This document shows positions 1 through 9,041 of a DNA stretch of 64,000 bases, piece by piece. Each line of letters starts with the position of its first letter. The first letter of the stretch is position 1. The position numbers and the translations under genes are program-made. This DNA is from RGIG9041 sp045593905 (GTDB taxonomy: Bacteria; Bacillota; Clostridia; Oscillospirales; QAKW01), in contig JAZNXL010000055.1 of assembly GCA_045593905.1 (NCBI GenBank), forward strand, positions 1-64,000, in the 5' to 3' direction. The notes beneath the pieces were generated by a model. That model was not told the DNA's origin. It saw only the letters and a list, made by a program, of their open reading frames with translations, and made no database searches.

Positions 1-961
1 ATATACCGCCTGTTACAAGAGCTGCGCTTGTCAGCATTTGTATAGCCGCAAGTGTAAAGTATTTAACAACTGATTTTGATACGCTTTTATCACTGTGAAA
101 TACAAACTTGTAGTTTATAAGGCAGTTGTATGTTGCTGATATAATTCTTGCAACAACTGTTGCTATTGTTGCATAAAAAACAGGAAAACCGGGTTTTAAT
201 ACTACCGAGAACATTGCAAAAAGCGTAATGTCAACAACGCACGAAGAAAGGGATGAGAGCAAATACTTTACAAACATACCAAAGAATATTTTGTAAATTC
301 GTATTGAGTCTAAAATGGGGTTAAAGTGTGTTTTATGGTTTTCTTTTGAATCATAAACGGTTTCAATTTCAACCTCGACAATTTCGTGCTTGTTTTTGGT
401 TTCAATAAGCATATATGTTTCAAACTCAAACCGCTCACCCTTAACATCTAATAACTCACGCATAAACTGTGTAGGTATTCCTCTAAGTCCTGTTTGAGTG
501 TCAGATACTTTAACACCGCAAAAAGTCGAGCAAATCTTTTTGGTAAGCTCGTTACCAAACCTGCTTTTAGGCGGAACATTTTCACCTGAAAAATCTCGGC
601 AACCAAGCACTAAGGCATTAGGTTTTTCTACAAGCGCATCCATACACTTTTTAATGTCTTTAGGCAGGTGCTGACCGTCAGAATCGGCAGTGATACAGCC
701 TATTGCATCAGGCATATTTTTTAATATGTAGTCAAAAGCAGTTTTTAAAGCTCTGCCTTTGCCCTTGTTTACCTCATGTGTTAACAGGGTTACACCAAGC
801 TCGTTTTTAACTGTTTCAAAATATGTATCATATTCCTTTTCACTACCGTCATTTATAACAATTATGTTACTGTAGCCTGCATCAATAATGCCTTTACAAG
901 CGGAATATAAACACTCATCAGGCTGGTAAGACGGAATAACTATCGGTATGTTTTTGTTCAT
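1..961 (-). CDS. Polyprenyl-phosphate glycosyltransferase (GT2) fused to GtrA-like membrane domain, partial
   Basis: The 3' end lies beyond the window; 320 residues are visible. The first 230 or so form a GT-A fold family-2 transferase: nucleotide-binding start IPIVIPSYQPDE, acidic ADSDGQH motif near residue 95, and the QTGLRG motif typical of dolichol/undecaprenyl-phosphate sugar transferases. The rest, from about residue 230, is hydrophobic with a GtrA-like pattern. Family knowledge: GtrB-type enzymes load glucose or another sugar on undecaprenyl phosphate at the membrane and GtrA-like segments are proposed to flip it; here both are in one chain. ATG start at 961 follows a good promoter. 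The sugar and final acceptor cannot be told. Confidence 0.85.
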   Translation of the reverse strand, partial: MNKNIPIVIPSYQPDECLYSACKGIIDAGYSNIIVINDGSEKEYDTYFETVKNELGVTLLTHEVNKGKGRALKTAFDYILKNMPDAIGCITADSDGQHLPKDIKKCMDALVEKPNALVLGCRDFSGENVPPKSRFGNELTKKICSTFCGVKVSDTQTGLRGIPTQFMRELLDVKGERFEFETYMLIETKNKHEIVEVEIETVYDSKENHKTHFNPILDSIRIYKIFFGMFVKYLLSSLSSCVVDITLFAMFSVVLKPGFPVFYATIATVVARIISATYNCLINYKFVFHSDKSVSKSVVKYFTLAAIQMLTSAALVTGGI

Positions 962-1002
962 TTGACTACCTTTTAATAATTATTAAATAATAATTTTTAA
1001 TA

Positions 1003-1031
1003 ATTATATCACTGCTTTTTTAAAGCGTCAA
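1003..1031 (-). promoter_or_regulatory. Sigma-A promoter of the GT2/GtrA gene
   Basis: On the minus strand TTGACG (1031-1026), a 17-base spacer and TATAAT (1008-1003), about 42 bases upstream of the ATG at 961. One mismatch to consensus overall. Confidence 0.75.
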
Positions 1032-1045
1032 TACGCTCTGTAAAA

Positions 1046-1076
1046 CAAAAGCCCGTAGGGTTTAACCTACAGGCTT
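1046..1076 (-). terminator. Intrinsic terminator of the parvulin gene
   Basis: Hairpin with arms GCC-x-GTAGG and CCTAC-x-GGC, one internal mismatch, followed on the minus strand by a T-rich tract, just past the stop codon at 1082. Confidence 0.75.
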
Positions 1077-1081
1077 TTTAA

Positions 1082-2641
1082 TTATGCTTTGATTTTGTTC
1101 ATTTCTTTATCGCTTGATTTAAGCTTGTATTCTTTACCAAGGTCTTCGATGTGGTGTTCCCAATCGTGAGCTTTTTTATCAGATGTTGCTTGAATCTTCC
1201 AAGCAATATCACCTTTGCCTTCAAAGTACATTACGTGGTAACCGCTATCGGTTTTTATAACACCAACGTCGCCTTGATTTCTTGTGGCATCAAATGACCA
1301 GTTAACAAATTCTTCGGGGTATGAAGATGTGTTTTTGGTAACGCCTTCGTAAAGACCACCGTTTGTTGAAGCGTTAGCGTCTTCGCTGTTTTCTTTAGCA
1401 AGTGCTTCGAAAGCTTCGCTTGTTTTTTCGCCTTCGTTAAACTTTTTAACAAGCTCGTCGGCCTTTGCTTTTGCTTCGTCCCAAGCGGTTTGGTCAGCCT
1501 CTGTGCTGACTGAAAGTAAAATGTGTCTTACGTTTACTGTTTCGTAATCGTCGCGGTACTCGGGTTTAACCATCATATAAACGGTGTAGGCTGTTTTGTC
1601 TTCAGCAGGTTCAACAACGAGTGTCTCATTAACTTTTGTTGCGTTGTTAAATAACCATTTTTCAAGTTCGGTTTGTTCTTTTTCTTCTTTGGTGGGGAAG
1701 TAAGCAGTTGCATTTGCTGCATCAAGACCAGCCTCTACATCTGTTTTTGTTTTATCTTCAGACTCTGCTTCGGCAGCATTTTTCTCGGTATAGTAGTCGG
1801 TTAAAAATGTCTCCAAAACCGACTTGAATTGTTCGGATGTTTTGGTTGCTGCAAGTTTATCAGCAATATCCTTTGATTCTTGCTTTGCAGCGTCTTTATC
1901 GCTGTTTGAAGACTCAAATGAATACTTTAAGTAATCAGCCTTAACATAGCTTGATTTGTTTTCTTCAAAATATTTATTAAGGTCGTCGTCAGTATACTCG
2001 AGCTTTTTATTAAAATCTTCGCTGTAGTTAGATGCAAGTAACGAAAGCTCCATAGCGCGTCTTACATCGTCTTCGTTAATACCTGCTGCAAAAGCTGCTG
2101 AAAGGTATTTTTTAAGTGTCATTTTGTTTTGTTTTGCATAAGTTTGCATTGTTTCAATTGACTCGTCAATAGACTTTTTGTCGTCTTTTGAAAGCTCCAT
2201 GCCTTCAGCTTTTGCTTTTTCTGCGCAAAGTAAAACGTCGTTTACTGAATTTTTAGCTTGTGATAAAAAGTAGTCAAACCAGGTTCCGTCGCCATAGCTT
2301 TGTGACCTTAAGCTTTTCGATGTATCAAGACCATACATTGTTAAATAATCAGCATACTGGTTTGTAAAAGAATAGTATTCATTCTTTAAGTAATATGTCA
2401 TCATAGCGTTGTCAACTTCAAAGTTTTTAGACGACATAGCAACAGTGTTTCTTAAAAAGTAGCCTGTACTTGCAATTGTGTTGTAGGTTATAAGTGCAAC
2501 AACAGCAACAGCTGCAACACCTGCAACTGAATAGCCTACAATTTTAGTGATTTTTTGACGTAATGCGAGCTTTTTAGCTCTAATTTTCATTTCTTGTCTT
2601 TTGCCTGCGCGGGCTTCGCGCACACGTTTACCTTTTCCCAT
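1082..2641 (-). CDS. Membrane-anchored parvulin-type peptidylprolyl isomerase (PrsA/SurA-like foldase)
   Basis: 519 residues. A very basic cytoplasmic tail (1-32) is followed by one membrane segment (about 35-54) and a long helical chaperone-like region. A PpiC rotamase domain lies near residues 370-475 (VRHILLSVS at 372, then GGLYEG and GYHVMYFEG). Family role: catalysis of prolyl cis-trans isomerisation and folding of exported proteins on the outer face of the membrane. Unlike Bacillus PrsA there is no lipobox, so the anchor is an uncleaved helix. Start chosen at ATG 2641 with GGAGG six bases upstream. Monocistronic, with its own promoter and terminator. Confidence 0.85.
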   Translation of the reverse strand: MGKGKRVREARAGKRQEMKIRAKKLALRQKITKIVGYSVAGVAAVAVVALITYNTIASTGYFLRNTVAMSSKNFEVDNAMMTYYLKNEYYSFTNQYADYLTMYGLDTSKSLRSQSYGDGTWFDYFLSQAKNSVNDVLLCAEKAKAEGMELSKDDKKSIDESIETMQTYAKQNKMTLKKYLSAAFAAGINEDDVRRAMELSLLASNYSEDFNKKLEYTDDDLNKYFEENKSSYVKADYLKYSFESSNSDKDAAKQESKDIADKLAATKTSEQFKSVLETFLTDYYTEKNAAEAESEDKTKTDVEAGLDAANATAYFPTKEEKEQTELEKWLFNNATKVNETLVVEPAEDKTAYTVYMMVKPEYRDDYETVNVRHILLSVSTEADQTAWDEAKAKADELVKKFNEGEKTSEAFEALAKENSEDANASTNGGLYEGVTKNTSSYPEEFVNWSFDATRNQGDVGVIKTDSGYHVMYFEGKGDIAWKIQATSDKKAHDWEHHIEDLGKEYKLKSSDKEMNKIKA

Positions 2642-2672
2642 GATAAACCTCCGTAATCAAATAACTTTTTTA

Positions 2673-2701
2673 ATAATACCACATAAATAAAATTCGGTCA
2701 A
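2673..2701 (-). promoter_or_regulatory. Sigma-A promoter of the parvulin gene
   Basis: TTGACC (2701-2696), 17-base spacer, TATTAT (2678-2673) on the minus strand; lies just after the mtnN stop codon. Confidence 0.7.
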
Positions 2702-2717
2702 TATCTTCAAATGTAAA

Positions 2718-3413
2718 TTATTTATCAACATTTAAAATGTAGTTACACAAAATTTCAGCGGCATTTTTTGCAGCTATTCTTGAAAAAGTAGGGTAGTCAA
2801 CGCAAGCTTTTCCGTCAGCACTGTCTGATATTGCACGTATAATGCAAAACGGAATATTATTTACATAGCACACATGACCTATTGCGCCTGCTTCCATATC
2901 ACAAGCAACCGCGTTAAAGGTTGACTCGATAAAATCTTTGTCGTCTTTACTTGCAACAAACTTATCGCCCGATGCAATAACTCCTGTTAAAACTTTTAAA
3001 CTGCTCTGCGTTGCAATGTTTTTAATACTGTTTAAAGTATCATTGTCGCAGTTGAAGTTAATAATGTTAATTCCGGAAATAAGACCTTTTGGGTCACCAA
3101 GAGGGGAAGTGTCCATATCGTGTTGAACAACGCTTGTTGCAATGGTAATATCGCCGCAACCAAGCTCTTTATGTATTGCACCTGCGACACCGCTATTAAT
3201 TACAACGTCGGGTGAAAACTTAAGCGCCATAATTTCAGCGCACATTGCGGCAAAAACCTTGCCAACACCACAAACTGCAATAATAACCTCGTTATTACCA
3301 AGCTTTCCATGTGTAAAGGTGATTGCGCTTACAGTTGTTTTGACAGTGTTTGTGAGCCTTGATTCAATAAGCTCTGCTTCATATTGCAAAGCACATATAA
3401 TTCCTATCTTCAT
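2718..3413 (-). CDS. mtnN: 5'-methylthioadenosine/S-adenosylhomocysteine nucleosidase
   Basis: 231 residues, the normal family length. The catalytic set known from E. coli MTAN is at the same numbering: Glu12, Glu174 in DMEAGA and Asp197 in ISDSAD. The enzyme removes adenine from S-adenosylhomocysteine and methylthioadenosine, giving S-ribosylhomocysteine and methylthioribose. It starts three bases after the luxS stop, so the two steps of SAH detoxification (MtnN, then LuxS) are co-transcribed. Homocysteine made here can feed the metH gene at 33.2 kb. No terminator seen before the next gene. Confidence 0.95.
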   Translation of the reverse strand: MKIGIICALQYEAELIESRLTNTVKTTVSAITFTHGKLGNNEVIIAVCGVGKVFAAMCAEIMALKFSPDVVINSGVAGAIHKELGCGDITIATSVVQHDMDTSPLGDPKGLISGINIINFNCDNDTLNSIKNIATQSSLKVLTGVIASGDKFVASKDDKDFIESTFNAVACDMEAGAIGHVCYVNNIPFCIIRAISDSADGKACVDYPTFSRIAAKNAAEILCNYILNVDK

Positions 3414-3416
3414 TTT

Positions 3417-3875
3417 TTATTCTCCGTAGCTATAGCTTGTATTTTCAAAGTTATTTAGTATGTTTAAGTACTGCTTACACTCGGTTTTTGCCTTTGAAAG
3501 CTCAAGGGTTTTGTAATTTCCGCACTCAATGGCCGATGCACCAAAAACTTCGCCGTCGTGGTCAATAATTTGTTCTAAAATTTGTTTGGTAATTTCAAAA
3601 ACCTTATCGTTATCAGCGTTTCTTACAAGTAGATAAAACCCTGTTTGACAGCCCATTGGTCCAAAATAAATAACGTCATCTTTGATTTCGCTGTTTCGTA
3701 CAAATGTAGCAAACATATGCTCGACAGTGTGCATTGTAACATTGTCCATTAAATCGTTAGTATTAGGTTGTTTAGTTCTTAAATCATATGTGGTAATATC
3801 GCCGTCAATACGCGAAATATAAAACCCCGGTTTTAGCGTGGTATGGTCAATTTCAAAGCTTGTTATTCTTTGCAT
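3417..3875 (-). CDS. luxS: S-ribosylhomocysteine lyase (autoinducer-2 synthase)
   Basis: 152 residues, full length. The metal site is intact: His49 and His53 in HTVEH and Cys118 in IECGN; the catalytic Cys76 lies in PMGCQTG. LuxS cleaves S-ribosylhomocysteine to homocysteine and DPD, the precursor of autoinducer-2. First gene of the luxS-mtnN operon; AGGAG ribosome binding site before ATG 3875. The gene shows the organism uses the Pfs/LuxS route rather than SAH hydrolase here; whether AI-2 is used as a signal cannot be told. Confidence 0.96.
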   Translation of the reverse strand: MQRITSFEIDHTTLKPGFYISRIDGDITTYDLRTKQPNTNDLMDNVTMHTVEHMFATFVRNSEIKDDVIYFGPMGCQTGFYLLVRNADNDKVFEITKQILEQIIDHDGEVFGASAIECGNYKTLELSKAKTECKQYLNILNNFENTSYSYGE

Positions 3876-3906
3876 AAAGTGACTCCTTGTTTGTTATTTC
3901 TAATAA

Positions 3907-3934
3907 ATTATACAATAAATAAAATATATTTCAA
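3907..3934 (-). promoter_or_regulatory. Promoter of luxS-mtnN
   Basis: TTGAAA (3934-3929), 16-base spacer, TATAAT (3912-3907). It is back-to-back with the promoter of the divergent permease gene, six bases away, so the two could share regulation. Confidence 0.7.
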
Positions 3935-3940
3935 TATCTA

Positions 3941-3969
3941 TTGATATATTTTAAAAAGATTGATATAAT
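3941..3969 (+). promoter_or_regulatory. Sigma-A promoter of the DMT permease gene
   Basis: TTGATA (3941-3946), 17-base spacer, TATAAT (3964-3969). This site explains why an in-frame TTG at 3941 is not a start codon. Confidence 0.75.
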
Positions 3970-3997
3970 TACCATTAGTTTTTTTGTGGAGGATGTC

Positions 3998-4900
3998 ATG
4001 AGTAAAAAATTTAAAGCGAATCTATTAATGATGCTAACAGCAATGATTTGGGGCTTTTCGTTTATATCACAGCTTCTTGGCTTTGATTATATGGGCCCGT
4101 TTACGTTTAATGCTGTTCGTTTTGTTATGGGCGCACTATCATTAATTCCTGTTATATTAATTTTTGAAAAAATTGATGACAAGCCGTTAAAACATACAAT
4201 CGTTTCGGGCATTATAGCAGGTACAATATTGTTTACTGCATCTTCACTTCAGCAATACGGAATAATGATTACACAAAGTGCGGGTAAATCAGCATTTATT
4301 ACAGGCCTTTATACTGTTTTAGTTCCGTTTATAGCTGTATTCTTCGGTAAAAAAACAAAAATCAATACCTGGATTGGCGCAGTTATCGTTATTGTAGGAC
4401 TTTATCTTTTAAGCTTTTCAAACGGTATTTCGTCAATTGGCATTGGTGATATTGTTCTACTTATTGGTGCTGTGTTCTGGGCATTACATATTATTTTCAT
4501 TGACTTAAACGGCAACAAAATTTATTCACTCCGCTTTGCAATGATACAGTTTTTAACAAGCAGCTTATTAAGCTTTATTGTTGCGTTTTTAATCGAAGAC
4601 GTATCGTGGCAGGGAATACTCGATGGCCGTTACACAGTTCTTTACTCCGGTCTTATGTCGGTAGGTGTTGCATATACCTGTCAAATCATCGGTCAAAAAC
4701 ATGCAGACCCTGCAACCTCGGCTATTATTTTGTCATTTGAATCATTCTTTGGCGCTATAGGCGAAGCCATCTTCTTCACCTTTATAATGACAAGCCGTGA
4801 CTATGTTCCGCTAACAGTTAAAAACTATATCGGTTGCGCTATTATGTTTGTTGGCATAATTGTTTCGCAATTAAATATTAAATTAAAAAATAAATCATAA
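3998..4900 (+). CDS. EamA/DMT-superfamily membrane transporter
   Basis: 300 residues from ATG 3998, which has GGAGG seven bases upstream; an in-frame TTG at 3941 is the -35 box. Roughly ten hydrophobic helices in two EamA repeats, the first with LMMLTAMIWGFSFISQ and the second starting near IGIGDIVLLIGAVFWALHII. Family members export or import small metabolites such as amino acids or nucleosides; substrate not predictable. It stands alone, between luxS (divergent) and the his operon. Confidence 0.85.
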   Translation: MSKKFKANLLMMLTAMIWGFSFISQLLGFDYMGPFTFNAVRFVMGALSLIPVILIFEKIDDKPLKHTIVSGIIAGTILFTASSLQQYGIMITQSAGKSAFITGLYTVLVPFIAVFFGKKTKINTWIGAVIVIVGLYLLSFSNGISSIGIGDIVLLIGAVFWALHIIFIDLNGNKIYSLRFAMIQFLTSSLLSFIVAFLIEDVSWQGILDGRYTVLYSGLMSVGVAYTCQIIGQKHADPATSAIILSFESFFGAIGEAIFFTFIMTSRDYVPLTVKNYIGCAIMFVGIIVSQLNIKLKNKS

Positions 4901-4907
4901 AAAGCTA

Positions 4908-4936
4908 TTGACTTTACTGTGTTATCGTGGTAAAGT
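4908..4936 (+). promoter_or_regulatory. Sigma-A promoter of the histidine operon
   Basis: TTGACT (4908-4913), 17-base spacer, TAAAGT (4931-4936), 33 bases before the hisZ ATG. The leader is too short for a T-box or attenuator peptide, and none was seen. Confidence 0.7.
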
Positions 4937-4968
4937 ATTAAAGTAAAATTACAATTATAGGAGAAATT

Positions 4969-6078
4969 ATGCTTATTAACGATACAGTTTTAAAATCGGA
5001 TGAGAGCGCTGCTTTTGCGCTTCGTTCTTTATATAAAAGCTATGGCTACAGCCATTATAAAATGAGCAAGTTTGAAGAATATGCGCTTTATATCAAAAAC
5101 AAAGACTTTTTGGTATCAGACGGTATTATAACTTTTACCGACACAAGCGGTAAGCTTTTAGCGCTCAAGCCTGACGTTACTTTGTCTATTATTAACAACT
5201 CAAAAGATATTGCAGGTCAGGTGCAAAAACTCTATTATGACGAAAACGTATATAGAATTTCTCCTGATTCAAATACCTATAAAGAAATTAAGCAGACAGG
5301 TCTTGAGTGTATTGGCGACGTTGGTATTTACGAGGTTTGCGAGGTAGTAATGGTTGCTATCCGTTCATTAAAGACCATTACCGATAACTTTATGCTTGAA
5401 ATATCGCACGCAGGTATTGTTGAAAGCGTTTTTGAAGAACTCGGTATTTTTGGCGATAACAAAAAAACACTTTTAAACTGCATCTGGAGTAAAAACTCGG
5501 GTGAGCTTTTAGATAAGTGCGATGAGTTTGGATATGACGAAGGCGTAAAAAAATCGCTTGTTTCATTTGTGCAAAACTATACAAGCTTTGAAACTGCAAT
5601 TTCATCACTTGAGCAAATTTGTATAGGTGAAAAATCAAAAGCACAGTTAGTTGAGTTTAAAAGCATACTTGATGTAATTTGCAAAAACTCACTCGATAAT
5701 AATGTTTGTATTGATTTTTCTCTTTCTAACAATATGAACTACTACAGCGGTGTTGCTTTTAAAGGTTATATCGAGGGAATACCTACAAGCGTAATCTCAG
5801 GCGGAAGATATGACAAGTTAATGCAAAATATGGGCAAAAATTCAGGTGCTGTCGGTTTTGCGGTATATCTTGATGCGCTTGAAAGATACAACTTTAGCGA
5901 AAAAGAGTACGATGTTGATACCATTATTATTCACAATAACAACATCACAAAAGCCCTTGATAAAGCAAATGAGCTTATAAACAGCGGTCTTACTGTACGG
6001 GTGTGTGAAAAAGCACCTGCTGACATTAAGTATAAAAATGTAATCACTTTGCAAGGGGGAGGAAAAGTAAAATGTTAG
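4969..6078 (+). CDS. hisZ: ATP phosphoribosyltransferase regulatory subunit
   Basis: 369 residues, similar to histidyl-tRNA synthetase catalytic cores but shorter and lacking the anticodon domain (LLALKPDVTLSIINN, SGGRYDKLMQ). HisZ pairs with the short-form HisG and provides histidine feedback control; it does not charge tRNA. First gene of the operon, RBS AGGAGA before ATG 4969, and its last bases overlap hisG by seven. Adjacent short hisG makes this assignment firm. Confidence 0.93.
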   Translation: MLINDTVLKSDESAAFALRSLYKSYGYSHYKMSKFEEYALYIKNKDFLVSDGIITFTDTSGKLLALKPDVTLSIINNSKDIAGQVQKLYYDENVYRISPDSNTYKEIKQTGLECIGDVGIYEVCEVVMVAIRSLKTITDNFMLEISHAGIVESVFEELGIFGDNKKTLLNCIWSKNSGELLDKCDEFGYDEGVKKSLVSFVQNYTSFETAISSLEQICIGEKSKAQLVEFKSILDVICKNSLDNNVCIDFSLSNNMNYYSGVAFKGYIEGIPTSVISGGRYDKLMQNMGKNSGAVGFAVYLDALERYNFSEKEYDVDTIIIHNNNITKALDKANELINSGLTVRVCEKAPADIKYKNVITLQGGGKVKC

Positions 6079-6698
6079 ATATAGCACTCCCTAAAGGAAG
6101 ACTCGGTCAAAAAGTTCTTTCAATGTTTGAAAAGGCAGGCTTTGAGTGCCCGTCTATTCATGAAGAAAACCGAAAACTCATTTTTGAAAACACAGAGCTT
6201 GGTATCCGCTTTTTTTGGGTAAAACCGTCTGACGTTGCAATATACGTTGAACGTGGCGCCGCTGACATCGGCGTTGCAGGTAAAGATATTCTTTTAGAGT
6301 ACAACCCAGATGTTTACGAACTGTTAGACCTTAATATTGGCAAGTGTAAAATGGCGGTTGCCGCAAAAAAAGGCTTTACCGATAATACCGATATGACACT
6401 TCGCGTTGCTACCAAGTTTTCAAACATTGCGCGCAGTCACTATGCAAAAAAGAGCAGAGATATTGATATTATCCACTTAAACGGCTCAATCGAACTTGCG
6501 CCAATACTTGACCTTGCTGATGTAATCGTTGATATTGTAGAAACAGGTAAAACACTTTTAGAAAACGACCTTTGTCCATTTGAAACAATAGTACCCATCA
6601 GCGCAAGGCTTATTTCAAATAAAGCAAGCTATCGATTTAAAAACGAACAAATCGAACTTATAAAATCACGCCTGTCACAACAGGTAAGGAGTAAATAA
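6072..6698 (+). CDS. hisG: ATP phosphoribosyltransferase catalytic subunit, short form
   Basis: 208 residues, so the C-terminal regulatory domain of long HisG is absent and the HisZ partner is needed. Starts with LDIALPKGRLGQK and carries ADIIVDIVETGKTL-like phosphoribosyl-binding region (DVIVDIVETG). Catalyses the first step of histidine synthesis, joining ATP and PRPP. GGAGG lies just upstream of ATG 6072 inside the hisZ end, and its stop overlaps the hisD start by one base, pointing to translational coupling. Confidence 0.95.
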   Translation: MLDIALPKGRLGQKVLSMFEKAGFECPSIHEENRKLIFENTELGIRFFWVKPSDVAIYVERGAADIGVAGKDILLEYNPDVYELLDLNIGKCKMAVAAKKGFTDNTDMTLRVATKFSNIARSHYAKKSRDIDIIHLNGSIELAPILDLADVIVDIVETGKTLLENDLCPFETIVPISARLISNKASYRFKNEQIELIKSRLSQQVRSK

Positions 6699-7981
6699 TG
6701 ATTAAAATTTTACAATACGGACAAGTTGAAACATCGCAAATATTTAGTCGCGGCACTGCCGCTACCGATGTTTCGGGAGTTGTTAGCGAAATTATAAATA
6801 ATGTCCGCAAAAACGGCGATAAAGCGCTCTTTGAGTATTGTGAGCGTTTTGACGGCGCTAAACTTTCGTCACTTTTAGTAACTGAAGCCGAGATTGACGA
6901 GGCTTTTGCACAGGTTGAACCAAGATTTATTGAAATTTTAGAAAAAGCCGCAAAAAACATTCGCGCTTTTCACCAAAAACAAGTTAAAAACAGTTTTATT
7001 ATTAACGATACCGACGGTGTTGTAATTGGTCAAAAGGTTATTCCCGTTGAAAAAGCAGGTCTTTATGTACCGGGTGGCACCGCCGCTTATCCCTCAACCG
7101 TTTTAATGGACTCTATTCCTGCAAAAATTGCGGGCTGTAAAGAAGTGGTAATAACAACACCGCCCAACAAAGAGGGGAAAGTAAACCCTGTTATTCTTGC
7201 CGCTGCAAAAATCGCAGGCGTTACAAAAATATTTAAGGTTGGTGGCGCACAGGCAATTGCCGCGCTTTCATACGGCACCGAGTCAATTCCTAAGGTTGAC
7301 AAGATTGTTGGCCCCGGTAACGCGTTTGTTGCCGAAGCAAAAAAACAAGTCTACGGTCAGGTTTCAATTGATATGATTGCAGGCCCCAGCGAAATTTTAA
7401 TTGTGTCGGATAGCAACAGTAACCCCCGTTTTGTTGCGGCTGACCTTTTATCACAGGCTGAACACGACAAAATGGCAAGCGCAGTACTTGTTACCGATAG
7501 CTATTCGTTCGCAAACAAGGTTAGTGCCCAACTCGAAATTCAAATTCCGCTTTTACCGCGCGCCGATATTGCAAGAACATCAATAGATAATAACGGCAAA
7601 ATCATAGTCGTTGACAATATTTTAAAAGCCATTGATATTTCAAATGAGATTGCACCCGAGCATTTAGAGCTTTGTGTTGATAATCCGTTTGACTACCTTG
7701 ATAAAATCAAGCACGCAGGCTCAATCTTTATGGGTAGATACTGCCCTGAGTCACTTGGTGACTATTTTGCAGGCCCTAACCACACATTGCCTACAAGCGG
7801 TACCGCAAGGTTTTCAAGCCCGCTTTCAGTAGACGATTTTGTTAAGAAAACACAGTATACATACTACACCAAAGACGCACTTAAATCAGTTGCCGATGAT
7901 GTTGCGTTTTTTGCAAACAAAGAGGGACTTGATGCCCACGCAAAAGCGGCAACAATACGTTTTGAGGAAGAAAATGAGTAA
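6698..7981 (+). CDS. hisD: Histidinol dehydrogenase
   Basis: 427 residues. Signature GPGNAFVAEAKK followed by DMIAGPSEI; zinc ligands are seen as Gln and His in LLSQAEHDKM, Asp in SLGDYFAGPNH and His in GLDAHAKA. Performs the last two oxidations, histidinol to histidine, with two NAD. Ends in an ATGA overlap with hisC. Confidence 0.96.
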   Translation: MIKILQYGQVETSQIFSRGTAATDVSGVVSEIINNVRKNGDKALFEYCERFDGAKLSSLLVTEAEIDEAFAQVEPRFIEILEKAAKNIRAFHQKQVKNSFIINDTDGVVIGQKVIPVEKAGLYVPGGTAAYPSTVLMDSIPAKIAGCKEVVITTPPNKEGKVNPVILAAAKIAGVTKIFKVGGAQAIAALSYGTESIPKVDKIVGPGNAFVAEAKKQVYGQVSIDMIAGPSEILIVSDSNSNPRFVAADLLSQAEHDKMASAVLVTDSYSFANKVSAQLEIQIPLLPRADIARTSIDNNGKIIVVDNILKAIDISNEIAPEHLELCVDNPFDYLDKIKHAGSIFMGRYCPESLGDYFAGPNHTLPTSGTARFSSPLSVDDFVKKTQYTYYTKDALKSVADDVAFFANKEGLDAHAKAATIRFEEENE

Positions 7982-9041
7982 ATTTTTAAACCAAAAATAC
8001 CAATCACTACAAGCTTATACCCCCGGTGAACAACCGCAGGATAAGCAGTATATAAAGCTTAACACAAACGAGTCACCGTATCCGCCCTCACAAGCTGTAA
8101 TTGACGCAATAACAAGCGACGAGGTGAAAAAGCTACGCCTTTACTGTGACCCCGATTGTAAAAAGCTTAAAAAAAGTATTGCCGACCTTTATGGTGTTGA
8201 GCCGTCAAATGTGTTTTTATCAAACGGCTCTGACGATATACTCAACTTTTCTTTTATGGCTTTTGCATCAAAGGAATGTCCTGCAATATTTCCCGAAATA
8301 AGCTACGGCTTTTATAAGGTTTATGCAAAACTTCATGGTGTTGCTTTTGAGCAAATACCGCTTAATGCTGATTTTACGATTAATTATAACGATTATTGCA
8401 ACAAAAACGCTTTTGTTGTAATTGCAAACCCAAATGCGCCCACAGGTCTTGCTTTGACGCTCAACCAAATCGAAGATATTGTTAAATCAAACCCCAATAA
8501 CGTAGTTTTAATTGACGAGGCGTATGTTGATTTTGGCGCAGAGTCGTGCGTTGAGCTTACTAAAAAGTATAAAAACCTTTTGGTTGTTCAAACCTTTTCA
8601 AAATCACGCTCGCTTGCAGGTGCAAGACTTGGCTTTGCAATTGCCGACAGCGAGATAATTGCCGACCTTGAGCGTATTAAATATTCTACCAATCCATATA
8701 ACGTTAACCGTCTTACTCAAATTGCAGGCGAGGCGGCAATATCAGATAACGCTTACTATATGCAAAACTGCAAAGAGATTATTAAAACTCGCGATTTTAC
8801 AGTAAGCGAGCTTAAAAAACTCGGCTTTGATGTAATAGACTCAAAAGCAAACTTTATTTTTGCCAAAACTCAAAAAATCGGCGGCGAACAGCTTTATTTA
8901 AAATTAAAAGAAAAGGGTATACTTGTTCGTCATTTTAATACCGAAAGTATAAAAGAGTTTAATCGCATAACAATCGGCACACCTGATGAGATGCGTTCGC
9001 TTATAAGCGCAGTAAAACAAATTATGGAGGAGCAGTTATGA
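7974..9041 (+). CDS. hisC: Histidinol-phosphate aminotransferase
   Basis: 355 residues from ATG 7974; the frame is open back to 7839 but that extension only overlaps hisD. Class-I/II aminotransferase fold: NPNAPTG near 152-158, Asp181 in LIDEAYVDF contacting the PLP nitrogen, Schiff-base Lys210 in FSKSRSLAG. Transfers an amino group from glutamate to imidazole-acetol phosphate. Overlaps hisD and hisB by a few bases each. Confidence 0.95.
   Translation: MSKFLNQKYQSLQAYTPGEQPQDKQYIKLNTNESPYPPSQAVIDAITSDEVKKLRLYCDPDCKKLKKSIADLYGVEPSNVFLSNGSDDILNFSFMAFASKECPAIFPEISYGFYKVYAKLHGVAFEQIPLNADFTINYNDYCNKNAFVVIANPNAPTGLALTLNQIEDIVKSNPNNVVLIDEAYVDFGAESCVELTKKYKNLLVVQTFSKSRSLAGARLGFAIADSEIIADLERIKYSTNPYNVNRLTQIAGEAAISDNAYYMQNCKEIIKTRDFTVSELKKLGFDVIDSKANFIFAKTQKIGGEQLYLKLKEKGILVRHFNTESIKEFNRITIGTPDEMRSLISAVKQIMEEQL

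Noticed and set aside
971..1007. AT-rich direct repeat TTTTAATAATTAT in the glycosyltransferase leader
   Set aside because: Low complexity sequence overlapping the promoter; no sign of function beyond base composition.
3941..3997. TTG start extending the DMT permease by 19 residues
   Set aside because: The TTG is the -35 box of its promoter; ATG 3998 has a proper ribosome site.
7839..7973. Longer hisC start inside hisD
   Set aside because: No ribosome site, sequence unlike HisC, and ATG 7974 overlaps the hisD stop in the usual manner.
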